Below are positions 52,383 through 61,245 of a stretch of 64,000 nucleotides of DNA, piece by piece. The stretch lies in the NCBI GenBank assembly GCA_964221845.1, contig CAXPZW010000012.1:124001-188000 (forward strand), written 5' to 3'. The stretch comes from CAXPZW01 sp964221845. Its GTDB lineage: Bacteria > Bacteroidota > Bacteroidia > Flavobacteriales_D > Sanyastnellaceae. The notes under the pieces are model-generated. The model searched no databases, was not told where the DNA came from, and saw only the letters and a list, made by a program, of their open reading frames with translations. Each line of letters opens with the position of its first letter. Positions within the stretch are counted from its first letter, which is position 1. A program made the translations under genes and the position numbers.

Positions 52383-53234
52383 ATGAACAAGTTTTTCACC
52401 TTCATTGCCCTCGCGGCCGTCGCAGTTTTCTTTGCCAGCGCATCTTCATGCAGTCAAAGTGCTGATGCCACCGCCAACGTAGAAGCCACTGCCGCCGCGC
52501 AAGACGAAGACGGCCAAACCGCCGAAAATGTTGCACCAGCAGCGCAGGAAGCACAAGCGACCGTCCAAACCGAAGCCGACAAAGCCTGGGAAAAAGTGAA
52601 GAATAAGGCCATGAAAAGCGGCCAGGTTCAGATCGAAACCCCCATGGGCAACATCCTGGTTCAACTCTACGACGAAACCCCCATCCACAAAGAGAACTTC
52701 CTCAAACTGGCTTACACCGGATACTACGACGATTTGCTCTTTCACCGCGTCATGAACCAATTCATGATCCAAGGCGGCGATCCGGATTCGAAAGATGCTG
52801 CCCCAGGCCAACAACTCGGCCGAGGTGGCCCCGACTACAAGCTCGACGCCGAGATCAAAACCGGCCTGATCCACAAGAAAGGCGCATTGGCGGCCGCCCG
52901 CCAACCAGACCAAGTGAACCCAGGCAAGAAGTCTTCAGGCAGCCAATTTTACATCGTGCAAGGCAAGGCCTTCCCACGTGATGCTTTCCAAGCGCGCGTA
53001 GAAGGGGGCAACGCTGCCCGTGCTGAGGGCCAGCAAGTCAAGTACACCGAAGAAGACCTCAAGGCGTACGAAACCAACGGCGGTTACCCGTACCTCGATG
53101 GGGAGTACACCGTATTTGGTGAAGTACTCGAAGGCCTGGACGTAGTGGACAAAATCGCCCTGGTTACCGTTGACCGCGCCAACCGTCCCACCGAGGACGT
53201 GCGCATGAAGATGACCGTAGTCGGCGTCAAGTAA
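52383..53234 (+). CDS. Cyclophilin-type peptidyl-prolyl isomerase lipoprotein
   Basis: A 283-residue protein. The N-terminal signal MNKFFTFIALAAVAVFFASASSC ends at a likely lipobox Cys and is followed by an Ala/Glu-rich linker of about 60 residues. The cyclophilin domain holds VQIETPMGNILVQLYDETP, LLFHRVMNQFMIQGGDPD and SSGSQFYIVQG. It contains an extra insertion around residues 200-230 compared with the smallest cyclophilins. It would help fold envelope proteins. pheS follows 2 nt later. Confidence 0.9.
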   Translation: MNKFFTFIALAAVAVFFASASSCSQSADATANVEATAAAQDEDGQTAENVAPAAQEAQATVQTEADKAWEKVKNKAMKSGQVQIETPMGNILVQLYDETPIHKENFLKLAYTGYYDDLLFHRVMNQFMIQGGDPDSKDAAPGQQLGRGGPDYKLDAEIKTGLIHKKGALAAARQPDQVNPGKKSSGSQFYIVQGKAFPRDAFQARVEGGNAARAEGQQVKYTEEDLKAYETNGGYPYLDGEYTVFGEVLEGLDVVDKIALVTVDRANRPTEDVRMKMTVVGVK

Positions 53235-53236
53235 GC

Positions 53237-54259
53237 ATGGAAGACCGCATCAAATCCCTCCTGGCGGAGGTGGACGCCTTTCAGGCCAAAACCGCCGACG
53301 AACTGGAGGCATTCCGCATCAAATTTTTGGGCCGCAAAGGGCTGGTGAAGGACCTCTACACCCAGTTCAAGGACGTGCCCAACGAGTCCAAGCGCGAAAT
53401 GGGCCAAAAGCTCAATGCGCTCAAGGAGTCCATCACCGCGCGTTTTGAGTCGCAAAAGCTGTCGTTTGACACCGCCGCGGCCAGCGCCCCTTCCGGCGAG
53501 GACTTTACCCGTCCTACTGGCGATTTGCCTTTGGGTGCCCGTCACCCCATCTCAGTGGTGCGCCGGGAGATCTTGGATATCTTCGCTCGCATTGGTTTTA
53601 CCGTGGCCGACGGCCCGGAAATCGAGGACGATTGGCACGTGTTCTCTGGGTTGAACTTCCCCCCCGAGCACCCTGCCCGTGACATGCAGGACACTTTCTT
53701 TGTAGAGAAGGACCCTGATGTAGTGCTGCGTACCCACACCAGCTCGGTGCAGGTGCGTGTGATGGAATCCACCCCGCCGCCCATCCGCATTGTGATGCCG
53801 GGTCGGGTGTTCCGCAACGAGGCCATCTCGGCGCGTGCACACTGCATCTTCCACCAGATTGAAGGCCTCTACATCGACAAGGACGTGTCGTTTGCAGACC
53901 TCAAGCAAACCCTGTTGTACTTCGCTCAGGAGTTCTTTGGCAAGAAGGCCAAGATCCGCCTGCGCCCGTCGTACTTCCCATTCACCGAACCCTCGGCTGA
54001 GGTGGATGTGTACTGGGGACTGGAAACCGAAGTGGACTACCGCATCACCAAAGGGACCGGATGGTTGGAAATCCTCGGCTGCGGCATGGTGGACCCCAAC
54101 GTACTCAAGGCCAGCGGCATTGATTCAGAGGTGTACACTGGTTTTGCGTTCGGAATGGGGATTGAGCGCATTGCGATGCTCCGCTACCAGATTGGTGATT
54201 TGCGCGCCTTCTTCGAAAACGACGTGCGCTTCCTACGCCAGTTCTCCGCTACCCTGTGA
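53237..54259 (+). CDS. pheS: Phenylalanine--tRNA ligase alpha subunit
   Basis: A 340-residue class II synthetase alpha chain. The N-terminal coiled-coil (residues about 1-85) is followed by motif 1 near HPISVVRREILDIFARIGF, motif 2 with RVFRNEAISARAHCIFHQIEG near residue 195, and motif 3 GFAFGMGIERIAMLRY near residue 300. It partners with PheT. It is coupled to the upstream cyclophilin gene, and its last 27 nt overlap the kinase gene on the other strand. Confidence 0.97.
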   Translation: MEDRIKSLLAEVDAFQAKTADELEAFRIKFLGRKGLVKDLYTQFKDVPNESKREMGQKLNALKESITARFESQKLSFDTAAASAPSGEDFTRPTGDLPLGARHPISVVRREILDIFARIGFTVADGPEIEDDWHVFSGLNFPPEHPARDMQDTFFVEKDPDVVLRTHTSSVQVRVMESTPPPIRIVMPGRVFRNEAISARAHCIFHQIEGLYIDKDVSFADLKQTLLYFAQEFFGKKAKIRLRPSYFPFTEPSAEVDVYWGLETEVDYRITKGTGWLEILGCGMVDPNVLKASGIDSEVYTGFAFGMGIERIAMLRYQIGDLRAFFENDVRFLRQFSATL

Positions 54260-56176
54260 GACCAAGTTGGGCAGGGTGAAGGACAGGGTTGAACCCTCTT
54301 GTTCTTCGCTGCGCAGATCGACTTTGGCTCGGATTTTCTCGCAGGCCAAACGCACCATGTACAGGCCCAGCCCGCTGCCTTTGGCTTGCGTGCTGCCCTT
54401 GACAAACATCCCAAATACGCTTTCCTGCACTTGGTCGGCAATGCCGATGCCGTTGTCTTCCACGTGGATGGTGGCGCCCTTGTCTGAAGTGGACAGGGTT
54501 ACCCGACAGTAGTCGTCTCCCGAGCCGCCGCGGAATTGGATGGCGTTGTCGATGGAGTTTTGCAGGATGACCTTGATCAGGCCTGGATCTGAGTAGAATG
54601 GTGCAGTTTCCTTGATGTCCCAGATGATCTCTACCCCGCCGGGTTCTTGGATGGTGCTGCCTTCCAATTCGTCGCGCAGGGCACGCAGGTTGACCTTCTC
54701 CACCTTCACTTCACGCTTGCGGTAGTCCAGCGCTTTGCTCAGGTTGACCAAGATGTTGTCCATCTGCCCCACCGAGCTCTCGATCATCGACAAGCTTTTG
54801 CGGGCATTCATGCTGTGGTCCTCGGCGCGCAGCAAACGCAACAGGCCTTGGATGCTCACCAGCGGGTTGCGCAAGTCGTGGGATGAGCGGTAGATGTAAT
54901 GGTTCAAGTCTTCTTGGGCCTGGTGCAGCTCGCGTGTGCGGCGGAACAGCTTCCAGTTGAGCAGCTGCTTTTGCTTGCGGACTTTGCGTACCTGCCAGTA
55001 GGTGAACGCGCACGCGGCCAAGATCACTCCGAGCAATACGAGCAAGTATCCGGTGCGCTGGTACCAAGCCACTTCCACGGTAGGCGGCAGGGCAATGGGT
55101 TGGCTGAGTTCGGCCATGTCGTTGCGCTGCAGACGGGCGTTTTCGGCTTGCGCGTTGATCACCAGTTGCAGGGAATCCGAGAAGCTCAAGTAGGCGTAGG
55201 CACGCTTGTCTTTGCCGCGCTCGTGGTAGAAGTCTGCAATGTTGCGGCTGACTTCCTGTTGGCTGAGGATGTTGCTCTCGGCCAGCGCGTGTTCCATGGC
55301 CGCGGCGTAGGCAGAGGTGGCTTCTTTGTCGCGGTCCCAAGTGGCCAGCAGGTTGGCCAGTCTGAGGTGCGCGCGCCATTGATCCGGAAGGCCTTGCATC
55401 ACTGCTAGGTTGACGGCTTGTTGCTGGGCGTGGATGGCCTCGTCGGACTTGCCGGTCAATTCACGGAAGCGGGAGAGTTCGGTGGTGAAGGCGTAGGCGT
55501 CTGCCAAGCGGTCGGTGGCCGTGTTGGTGCGGTACCCTTCCAGGGCCAGCGTGGCGCCCAGGTTGTAAGTCTGCTGTTCGCGGTAGAGGCTAAGCAGGTG
55601 CAAGGCGCAGGCGTTCCATGAGGTTTGATTGCCATCGGTTTTGAAGGCCGCCATGGCTTCTTCCAAGTAGCTCTGGGCTTGCGGCAGGTTGCCTTGGCGT
55701 TTGTAGAGCTCGCCCACCATCATTTGCAGCTCGGGCACCACAGGAGAGGGGTTGGCCTCGCCCAGGTAATCGAGCGCACTGCGGAAGTGCTCCAGCGCTT
55801 GGGTATCCTGGTGGGCGTTGGCGTGCAACATGCCCAATTCCAAGTGGGTTTTTTGCAGCCCGTCTACCGAACCGAGCTGGGTGTAAAGTGCCAGGGCTTC
55901 GGTGTATTGGCGCAGGGCGTATTCGGGGCTGTCTTCGCGGTCGTAGAGCTTGCCTTTTTGGTAGTGGGCATCGGCCCGGGTGCGGTCCGAGAAGGAGCTG
56001 GGGTTATCCGTGATTTGATTGAGCTTGCGCAGGGCTTGCAGCGGTTGCTCCTCTTGGATCAGGCCACGTACCTCCTCTAACAACGCCTGTTCTGAGGCGC
56101 TTTGTTCCTGCGGTGTGGCCCAAGCGGGCAGCAGCACCAAACAGAAGAGGGCGGTATGGAGCAGCCGTTGAATCAC
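54233..56176 (-). CDS. TPR-repeat sensor histidine kinase
   Basis: A 647-residue kinase. A signal-like N-terminus is followed by TPR-type helices (residues about 30-340), one membrane helix (YLLVLLGVILAACAFTYWQV near residue 385) and the kinase core. The phosphorylated His is in SSHDLRNPLVSIQGLL near residue 430; the N box is VILQNSIDNAIQF, G1 is DNGIGIAD and G2 is GSGLGLYM. A linked response regulator is absent. It is coupled to the M42 peptidase gene by a 4-nt overlap, and its 3' end overlaps pheS. Confidence 0.9.
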   Translation of the reverse strand: MIQRLLHTALFCLVLLPAWATPQEQSASEQALLEEVRGLIQEEQPLQALRKLNQITDNPSSFSDRTRADAHYQKGKLYDREDSPEYALRQYTEALALYTQLGSVDGLQKTHLELGMLHANAHQDTQALEHFRSALDYLGEANPSPVVPELQMMVGELYKRQGNLPQAQSYLEEAMAAFKTDGNQTSWNACALHLLSLYREQQTYNLGATLALEGYRTNTATDRLADAYAFTTELSRFRELTGKSDEAIHAQQQAVNLAVMQGLPDQWRAHLRLANLLATWDRDKEATSAYAAAMEHALAESNILSQQEVSRNIADFYHERGKDKRAYAYLSFSDSLQLVINAQAENARLQRNDMAELSQPIALPPTVEVAWYQRTGYLLVLLGVILAACAFTYWQVRKVRKQKQLLNWKLFRRTRELHQAQEDLNHYIYRSSHDLRNPLVSIQGLLRLLRAEDHSMNARKSLSMIESSVGQMDNILVNLSKALDYRKREVKVEKVNLRALRDELEGSTIQEPGGVEIIWDIKETAPFYSDPGLIKVILQNSIDNAIQFRGGSGDDYCRVTLSTSDKGATIHVEDNGIGIADQVQESVFGMFVKGSTQAKGSGLGLYMVRLACEKIRAKVDLRSEEQEGSTLSFTLPNLVSQGSGELA

Positions 56177-57216
56177 TTCCAGCTCCAGTCGTATTGGTCG
56201 AGTTCGTTCACGCAGGCCGTCAACAGGTCCACCGAGGCTTGGATGTCGCCCTTGTCGGCCATTTCAATCACCGAGTGGATGTTGCGGGTGGGAATCGAGA
56301 TGGCTCCGGCAATGCTGCCTCCGGGCACCTGGCGTTGCAAGCTGGCGGTGTCGGTGCCGCCGGCGGTCAGGATTTCAGGTTGCCAGGTGATGCTGTGCTT
56401 GTCTGCGGTTTGCTTCATGTAGGCCACCATACGTCGGTCACAAATGGTGCGGGCATCCATGATTTTGATGGCGGTGCCTTTGCCCAGCGAGGTCACCCGT
56501 TCGTGCGCAGGAGCGCCGGGGGTGTCAAACGCAATGGTGGTGTCCAGGCCAAACCCATAATCGGGCTTGATGGCCATGGCCGATACGTCTGCACCGCGCA
56601 GGCCCACTTCTTCTTGCACGGTGAACACGCCGTAAAAGTCGTAGGCAGGTTCTTCCAGTTGACGCAAGGTCTCCAGCAGGATGTAGACCGATACACGGTT
56701 GTCGATGCTCTTGCAGTTCACCGTGTTGCCCATTTCAATCAGGCCGCGCTCGCGGGTGACGGCGTCGCCGATGGAAACGATCTTCTCCACTTCTTCCTTG
56801 GGCAGCCCAAGGTCGATGAAGTAGTCTTTGATTTTGGGGGCCTTGTTGCGCTCCTCGGGCGCCATGATGTGGATAGGCTTGGAGCCCATCACTCCAATCA
56901 CGTCCTGAGAGCCGTGCACGATTACGCGTTGGGCGGTCAGGGTCTTGGGGTCGAATCCGCCCAGGGTGTGGAAGCGCAAAAAGCCGTTGTCGTCGATGTG
57001 GGTGACGATGAATCCGATTTCATCCATGTGGGCCGCACACATGGCGCTCTTGGTGTCTGAGCGTCCTTTCTTGAGGGCGGTCACGTTGCCCATGTTGTCT
57101 ACGCTGACCTCCACGTCCATGGAGCTGAGGGATTCCAGCACGAGTTTTCGGATGCGGTCTTCGAAGCCGGGTGCGCCGGGGGTTTCGCAAATGCGGCTCA
57201 GCAAAGGAATGTTCAT
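56173..57216 (-). CDS. M42 family metallopeptidase (glutamyl aminopeptidase-like)
   Basis: A 347-residue dinuclear metal aminopeptidase. Metal ligands are visible in AAHMDEIGF near residue 68, CKSIDNRVSVY near residue 179, TVQEEVGLRGAD near residue 210 (catalytic Glu pair), and DTTIAFD near residue 240. Similar proteins were once called endoglucanases or FrvX. It should trim oligopeptides in the cytoplasm. The start ATG at 57216 fits the family. It is coupled to the histidine kinase gene. Confidence 0.92.
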   Translation of the reverse strand: MNIPLLSRICETPGAPGFEDRIRKLVLESLSSMDVEVSVDNMGNVTALKKGRSDTKSAMCAAHMDEIGFIVTHIDDNGFLRFHTLGGFDPKTLTAQRVIVHGSQDVIGVMGSKPIHIMAPEERNKAPKIKDYFIDLGLPKEEVEKIVSIGDAVTRERGLIEMGNTVNCKSIDNRVSVYILLETLRQLEEPAYDFYGVFTVQEEVGLRGADVSAMAIKPDYGFGLDTTIAFDTPGAPAHERVTSLGKGTAIKIMDARTICDRRMVAYMKQTADKHSITWQPEILTAGGTDTASLQRQVPGGSIAGAISIPTRNIHSVIEMADKGDIQASVDLLTACVNELDQYDWSWK

Positions 57217-57291
57217 GGTGCAGAAGTGTTCAGGTGCGTACCTGCGTAAAGCTAGGGGGAAGTCCCCTTGGGGAGACGGGGAGAAATCGCG

Positions 57292-57669
57292 ATGTTTAGA
57301 CAGGTCATGGTGGATAACATCGCACATCCCAAAGTCCAGGAATTCTTCGAGCGGCAAACGCCCGAAGCCCTCGCGCTGCTTGGTTTTTTGCGCCAAGAGG
57401 TGCTCAAATGTTGCCCCGGATTGCGCGAGGAGTACAAATGGGGCGTGCCCTATTACCGCGCAAAGAAGTCACTCGCGTACCTCAATGTGCGCAAAGGGGT
57501 GGTGGAAGTGGGCTTCACCCAAGGACACCGATTGGCCGATCCCGAGCACTGGTTGCAAGGCACCGAACTCAAGCTCGTGCGGCACTTACGCTACAATCCC
57601 AATACAGACATTGATCCCGCACCGCTGCGTGCGCTCTTGGCACAGGCAGCCGAGTTGGCCCAAGGGTGA
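57292..57669 (+). CDS. DUF1801 domain protein
   Basis: A 125-residue protein beginning MFRQVMVDNIAHPKVQEFF, with the conserved LREEYKWGVPYYRAKKS and LAYLNVRKGVVEVGF segments of the DUF1801 family (YdhG-like alpha-beta fold). Function is unknown; some members are iron-sulfur-related. It is single, with no clear promoter. The ATG at 57292 is chosen; a GTG 8 codons upstream is in frame. It is 1 nt before the stop of the M28 gene on the other strand. Confidence 0.75.
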   Translation: MFRQVMVDNIAHPKVQEFFERQTPEALALLGFLRQEVLKCCPGLREEYKWGVPYYRAKKSLAYLNVRKGVVEVGFTQGHRLADPEHWLQGTELKLVRHLRYNPNTDIDPAPLRALLAQAAELAQG

Positions 57670-58677
57670 TTACTCGTTGTAGATGACGTGCATCACGGTT
57701 TCGCCCACCGCGCCGAGGGTCTCTGCGCTGATGGCGTCCATGTTGTCGTCGTGGGTGTGGTGGAAGCTGCCGTACCCATTCAGGCCCATGGCATTGATGC
57801 CGGTGTGGAACTCCACAATGGCGGCCGAGGGGATGCCGGCAATCGCGTTCACAAAGCTGTGGTCGTCGATGGTAGGCCCAGAGGTCGAAGACGAGAAGAA
57901 CTCGCTGTTGCCTGTGGTGCGTGCCGCTTTGTGAATTTTGTTCATCACGTGCGAAGCGTACTGCATGCTGGTGCCCTCTTTGGGGAAGCGGGCGCCCGGG
58001 CTGCCCACCATGTCCAGCAGGATGCCATACTTGGCGCGGTAGCCCGACACGTGCGGACGGTTGGACCAGTATTGCGAGCCCAAGCACCACGAGTAGGTGT
58101 CGCTATCGATGCCCGGGAAGTTGGGCGTGCCGTAATCCTCGGCGTCAAACAGCACAATGTCGATCCCGTATTCGGTGGGTTGCGCCTTGAGTTGGCGGGC
58201 GATTTCCAAGAGCACGCCCACGCCACTACCGCCGTCGTTGGCCCCCAGGATGGGTTCGTTTTGGCGGTCGGGGTTGGGGTCTTTGTCGGCAAAGGGGCGG
58301 GTGTCCCAGTGGGCAAAGAGCATCAGGCGCTTTTTCTTTTCCGGCTGGAATTGCGCGATGATGTTCTTCATGTTGATGTTCAACCCGTCAAAGGCTTGTA
58401 CCACATCGCGTTGTACGATGACGTTGTCGGCGTATTGCGAGAGGAATTCCTCCATCCATTCTGCACAGGCCGTGTGCCCTTCGGAATTGGGGTTGCGCGG
58501 GCCAAAGCTCACCTGCTTGGCCACATAGGCGTAGGCAGAATCCGCATTGAATTCCGGCACCACCACGGAGGGCTTTTGCTCGGCGGGTCTAGGGGGTGGG
58601 GGCGGGGCGGGATCGTCGCCACAGCTGCCCAGCACCAACACTGCCGCCATCAGCGGCCACAGGGATTTAACCGTCAT
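57670..58677 (-). CDS. M28 family zinc peptidase/glutaminyl cyclase-like lipoprotein
   Basis: A 335-residue lipoprotein with signal MTVKSLWPLMAAVLVLGSC, where Cys is the lipidation site, and a Pro-rich linker (PPPPPRP). A zinc-dependent M28 fold follows. Zinc ligands and catalytic residues are visible in FAHWDTRPFAD near residue 118, GANDGGSGVGVLLE near residue 144, FDAEDYG near residue 176 and HHTHDDNMD near the C-terminus. Glutaminyl-peptide cyclotransferases of Bacteroidota share this layout; they form pyroglutamate at the N-termini of exported proteins. It overlaps cysS by 11 nt. Confidence 0.85.
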   Translation of the reverse strand: MTVKSLWPLMAAVLVLGSCGDDPAPPPPPRPAEQKPSVVVPEFNADSAYAYVAKQVSFGPRNPNSEGHTACAEWMEEFLSQYADNVIVQRDVVQAFDGLNINMKNIIAQFQPEKKKRLMLFAHWDTRPFADKDPNPDRQNEPILGANDGGSGVGVLLEIARQLKAQPTEYGIDIVLFDAEDYGTPNFPGIDSDTYSWCLGSQYWSNRPHVSGYRAKYGILLDMVGSPGARFPKEGTSMQYASHVMNKIHKAARTTGNSEFFSSSTSGPTIDDHSFVNAIAGIPSAAIVEFHTGINAMGLNGYGSFHHTHDDNMDAISAETLGAVGETVMHVIYNE

Positions 58678-60139
58678 AGCTCCAGGTTGTGCCTTCTTTG
58701 GCGTCTTTGAGGGTCACGTTTACGGCCTTGAGTCCGTCGCGGATTTGGTCCGAGGTGCCCCAGTCTTTGTTGTCGCGCGCGGTTTTGCGCAGGTCGATGA
58801 TCAGGCCCATGAGCCCGTCGGCCAAGCCGGTTTCTCCGCCTGGGTTCTCCATGCGCAGCCCGAGTATTTCAAACACGTAGTCGTTGACCACGGCTTTGAG
58901 TGCATCCAAATCGGCGGCGTTCAGCTGTAGCTTGCCGTCGTTGGCCGAGTTGATGGCCTTGACCATGTCAAACAGCTCGGAGATCAGGATGGGGGTATTG
59001 AAGTCGTCGTTCATGGCCTGGGCACAGCGCTCACGCAAGCCCGCCACGTCGTATTCCGAACCGCCAGCAGGGGCCAACGCGTTCAGCGTGCCAATGGCGG
59101 TCATGAGTTTCTTGAGTCCTTTTTCAGCGGCCTGCAGGGCTTCGTTGCTGAAGTCCAACGTGCTTGAGTAGTGGCCCATGAGCATGAAAAAGCGCACGGT
59201 CATGGGGCTGTAGCCTTTGTCCAGCAATTTGTGGTCGCCGGTGATGAGCTCCTCGGGGGTGAAGCCGTTGCCTTCGGACTTGGACATTTTGCGTCCGTTG
59301 ACCGTCAGCATGTTTCCGTGGATCCAGTAGCGCACCGGACGTTCCTCTTTGTTGGCCCCTACGTTTTGCGCGATTTCGCACTCGTGGTGGGGGAACTTGA
59401 GGTCCATGCCGCCGCCGTGGATGTCGAACTGCTGGCCCAGGTATTTGGTACTCATGGCCGAGCACTCCAGGTGCCAGCCCGGGAATCCGATGCCCCAAGG
59501 GCTGTTCCAGCGCATCAAGTGACCTTTTTCTGCCTTCTTCCAAAGGGCAAAATCCAAAGGGCTCTTTTTGTCTTGTTGGCCTTCGAGGTCTCGCGAGTTG
59601 CTCATGAGCTCGTCCACCTTGCGGCCTGAGAGTTCGCCGTAGGGGTGGTCTTCGTTGTACTTGGGCACGTCAAAGTAGACCGAGCCGTTTACCTCATAGC
59701 CGTAGCCGTTGGCAATGATCTTCTCGATCATTTCGATCTGTTCGATGATGTGGCCGGTGGCTGTGGGCTCAATGCTGGGCGACTCAATGTTGAAGATGCG
59801 CATCACGTCGTGGAAGCCCACGGTGTACTTCTGCACCACCTCCATGGGCTCGATGTTTTCCAGGCGCGCCTTCTTGGCGATTTTGTCTTCCCCTGCGTCC
59901 ACGTCGCCCACCAAGTGGCCCACGTCGGTGATGTTGCGCACGTAGCGCACTTTGTAATCCAGGAATTTCAGGTAGCGGAAAACAACGTCAAAGGTCAAGA
60001 AGGTGCGGACGTTGCCCAAGTGTACATCGCTGTATACGGTAGGGCCACAAACGTACATGCCCACGTAGGGCGCGTTGATCGGTTCAAACCGCTCCTTTTT
60101 TCGCGTGAGGCTGTTGGAAATGTGCAGATCGTTCGGCAT
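58667..60139 (-). CDS. cysS: Cysteine--tRNA ligase
   Basis: A 490-residue class I synthetase. The N-terminal CGPTVYSDVHLGNVRTF holds the zinc-ligand Cys and the HIGH-like HLGN; GFPGWHLECSAMSTKYLG holds another zinc ligand; KMSKSEGN is the KMSKS loop near residue 280. The start is set at the ATG at 60139 (MPNDLHISN). ACATATTTGC upstream on the minus strand is one base off the promoter consensus. It is not linked to the cysteine operon at 6223-9050. Confidence 0.96.
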   Translation of the reverse strand: MPNDLHISNSLTRKKERFEPINAPYVGMYVCGPTVYSDVHLGNVRTFLTFDVVFRYLKFLDYKVRYVRNITDVGHLVGDVDAGEDKIAKKARLENIEPMEVVQKYTVGFHDVMRIFNIESPSIEPTATGHIIEQIEMIEKIIANGYGYEVNGSVYFDVPKYNEDHPYGELSGRKVDELMSNSRDLEGQQDKKSPLDFALWKKAEKGHLMRWNSPWGIGFPGWHLECSAMSTKYLGQQFDIHGGGMDLKFPHHECEIAQNVGANKEERPVRYWIHGNMLTVNGRKMSKSEGNGFTPEELITGDHKLLDKGYSPMTVRFFMLMGHYSSTLDFSNEALQAAEKGLKKLMTAIGTLNALAPAGGSEYDVAGLRERCAQAMNDDFNTPILISELFDMVKAINSANDGKLQLNAADLDALKAVVNDYVFEILGLRMENPGGETGLADGLMGLIIDLRKTARDNKDWGTSDQIRDGLKAVNVTLKDAKEGTTWSYDG

Positions 60140-60200
60140 GGTGCAAATATGTCGATTGGGTTTGGATTGGAGGCCCTGTGAACGCGGGGGAAGGACACAA

Positions 60201-60228
60201 AAAAAGCCAGCCTTAAGCGGCTGGCTTT
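60201..60228 (-). terminator. Terminator after the YwqK-repeat gene
   Basis: AAAGCCAGCC and GGCTGGCTTT form a 10-bp stem, followed on the minus strand by a T-run. It serves the 60247 gene. Confidence 0.85.
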
Positions 60229-60246
60229 CGAAATATGGTTCGGGGA

Positions 60247-61197
60247 TTATTGGTCGTCTACTTCGAGGACACCGGTACCTACATAGCGGCCGGCTTTGTA
60301 AATCTCGATGCGCACCAAGATGCCGTCGGCGTTGTAGCGGTGCCATTTGCCGTCCCAGAGGCGCCCGTTGCGGAAGTCACCGATTTGGGTCACCTGGCGG
60401 TTGTGGTTGTACAGGATGTTGTAGCCGTTTGGACGGAAGCTGTGGGCACCGTTGGGCTCGTCGGCCGCGGCTTCGGTTTTGGGTGCGTCCTTGGGGATGT
60501 CCACCAGAATTTCTTCGGCTTCTACTTCGTCCTCAAGTTCTGCGGGCGTGTCAACATCGGGCGCTTCTACCTGGTCGGCGGGGTTGCCATTGCGGTCAAA
60601 GCGGCGGATGGTGCCTTCCTCCAGCACGCCGGCTGAGAGGTCTTTTTCTTCCTTCAAAGCGCCGTTGGCGTAGTAGCGGCTCATGAGGCCTTCTTCTTTG
60701 CCGTTGACGATGTTCACCTCGAGTTCGAGCTGGCCGTTTTCGTGGAAGTACTGTTGCACTCCGTTGCGCTTGCCGTTGTCGCTGAAGGCAAAGATTTGCT
60801 GGGGGTTGCCGTTTTCATAAAAGCGTTTGAACGCACCTGTGTTGCGGCTCTTGGACCAGTTGCCCTGTTCCTCGATTTGACCGTTGGTGTAGTAGATGGT
60901 GTATGGGCCACTTGGACGGTTGCGCGCGTAATAGATCTCGCTGCGCAGCTCACCGCCCGGCGTGTAGTGTTTCCAGAGGCCTTCTTTGCGGTTGTCCACA
61001 AAGGTGCCCTCTTCCACCACTTCGTTGGCGCCGTAATTCACGTCGGCGGTCATGTAGCCCTTGATCACCCAGTACCCTTGACGCAAGCCGCTGGCGTCAG
61101 TAGTGTTGGTGCCCCCGGAGGAGGCTACAGCCGACAAGGATCCAACCAAAACAAGCGGGATGCAGAGCAACAGGAAACGTAGTATTTGCGTATTCAT
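60247..61197 (-). CDS. Secreted YwqK-repeat protein
   Basis: A 316-residue protein with a signal peptide (MNTQILRFLLLCIPLVLVG), then tandem units of about 23 residues with the pattern GxWxxYxxNGxLxxExxY, as in MORN/YwqK antitoxin-like repeats. After an acidic linker (residues about 210-245) it ends in a further repeat. Such repeat proteins are very common in Bacteroidota, and the toxin-antitoxin label for the family is not supported here. No motif points to an enzyme. Confidence 0.75.
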   Translation of the reverse strand: MNTQILRFLLLCIPLVLVGSLSAVASSGGTNTTDASGLRQGYWVIKGYMTADVNYGANEVVEEGTFVDNRKEGLWKHYTPGGELRSEIYYARNRPSGPYTIYYTNGQIEEQGNWSKSRNTGAFKRFYENGNPQQIFAFSDNGKRNGVQQYFHENGQLELEVNIVNGKEEGLMSRYYANGALKEEKDLSAGVLEEGTIRRFDRNGNPADQVEAPDVDTPAELEDEVEAEEILVDIPKDAPKTEAAADEPNGAHSFRPNGYNILYNHNRQVTQIGDFRNGRLWDGKWHRYNADGILVRIEIYKAGRYVGTGVLEVDDQ

Positions 61198-61245
61198 CAG
61201 AACGTGCGTGTAACAGGTTGTTCTCCTTTACGCACATTCTTGGCC

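Noticed and set aside
60247..61197. Toxin-antitoxin reading of the YwqK-repeat protein
   Set aside because: There is no toxin gene next to it and it carries a signal peptide; the family label does not imply the function.
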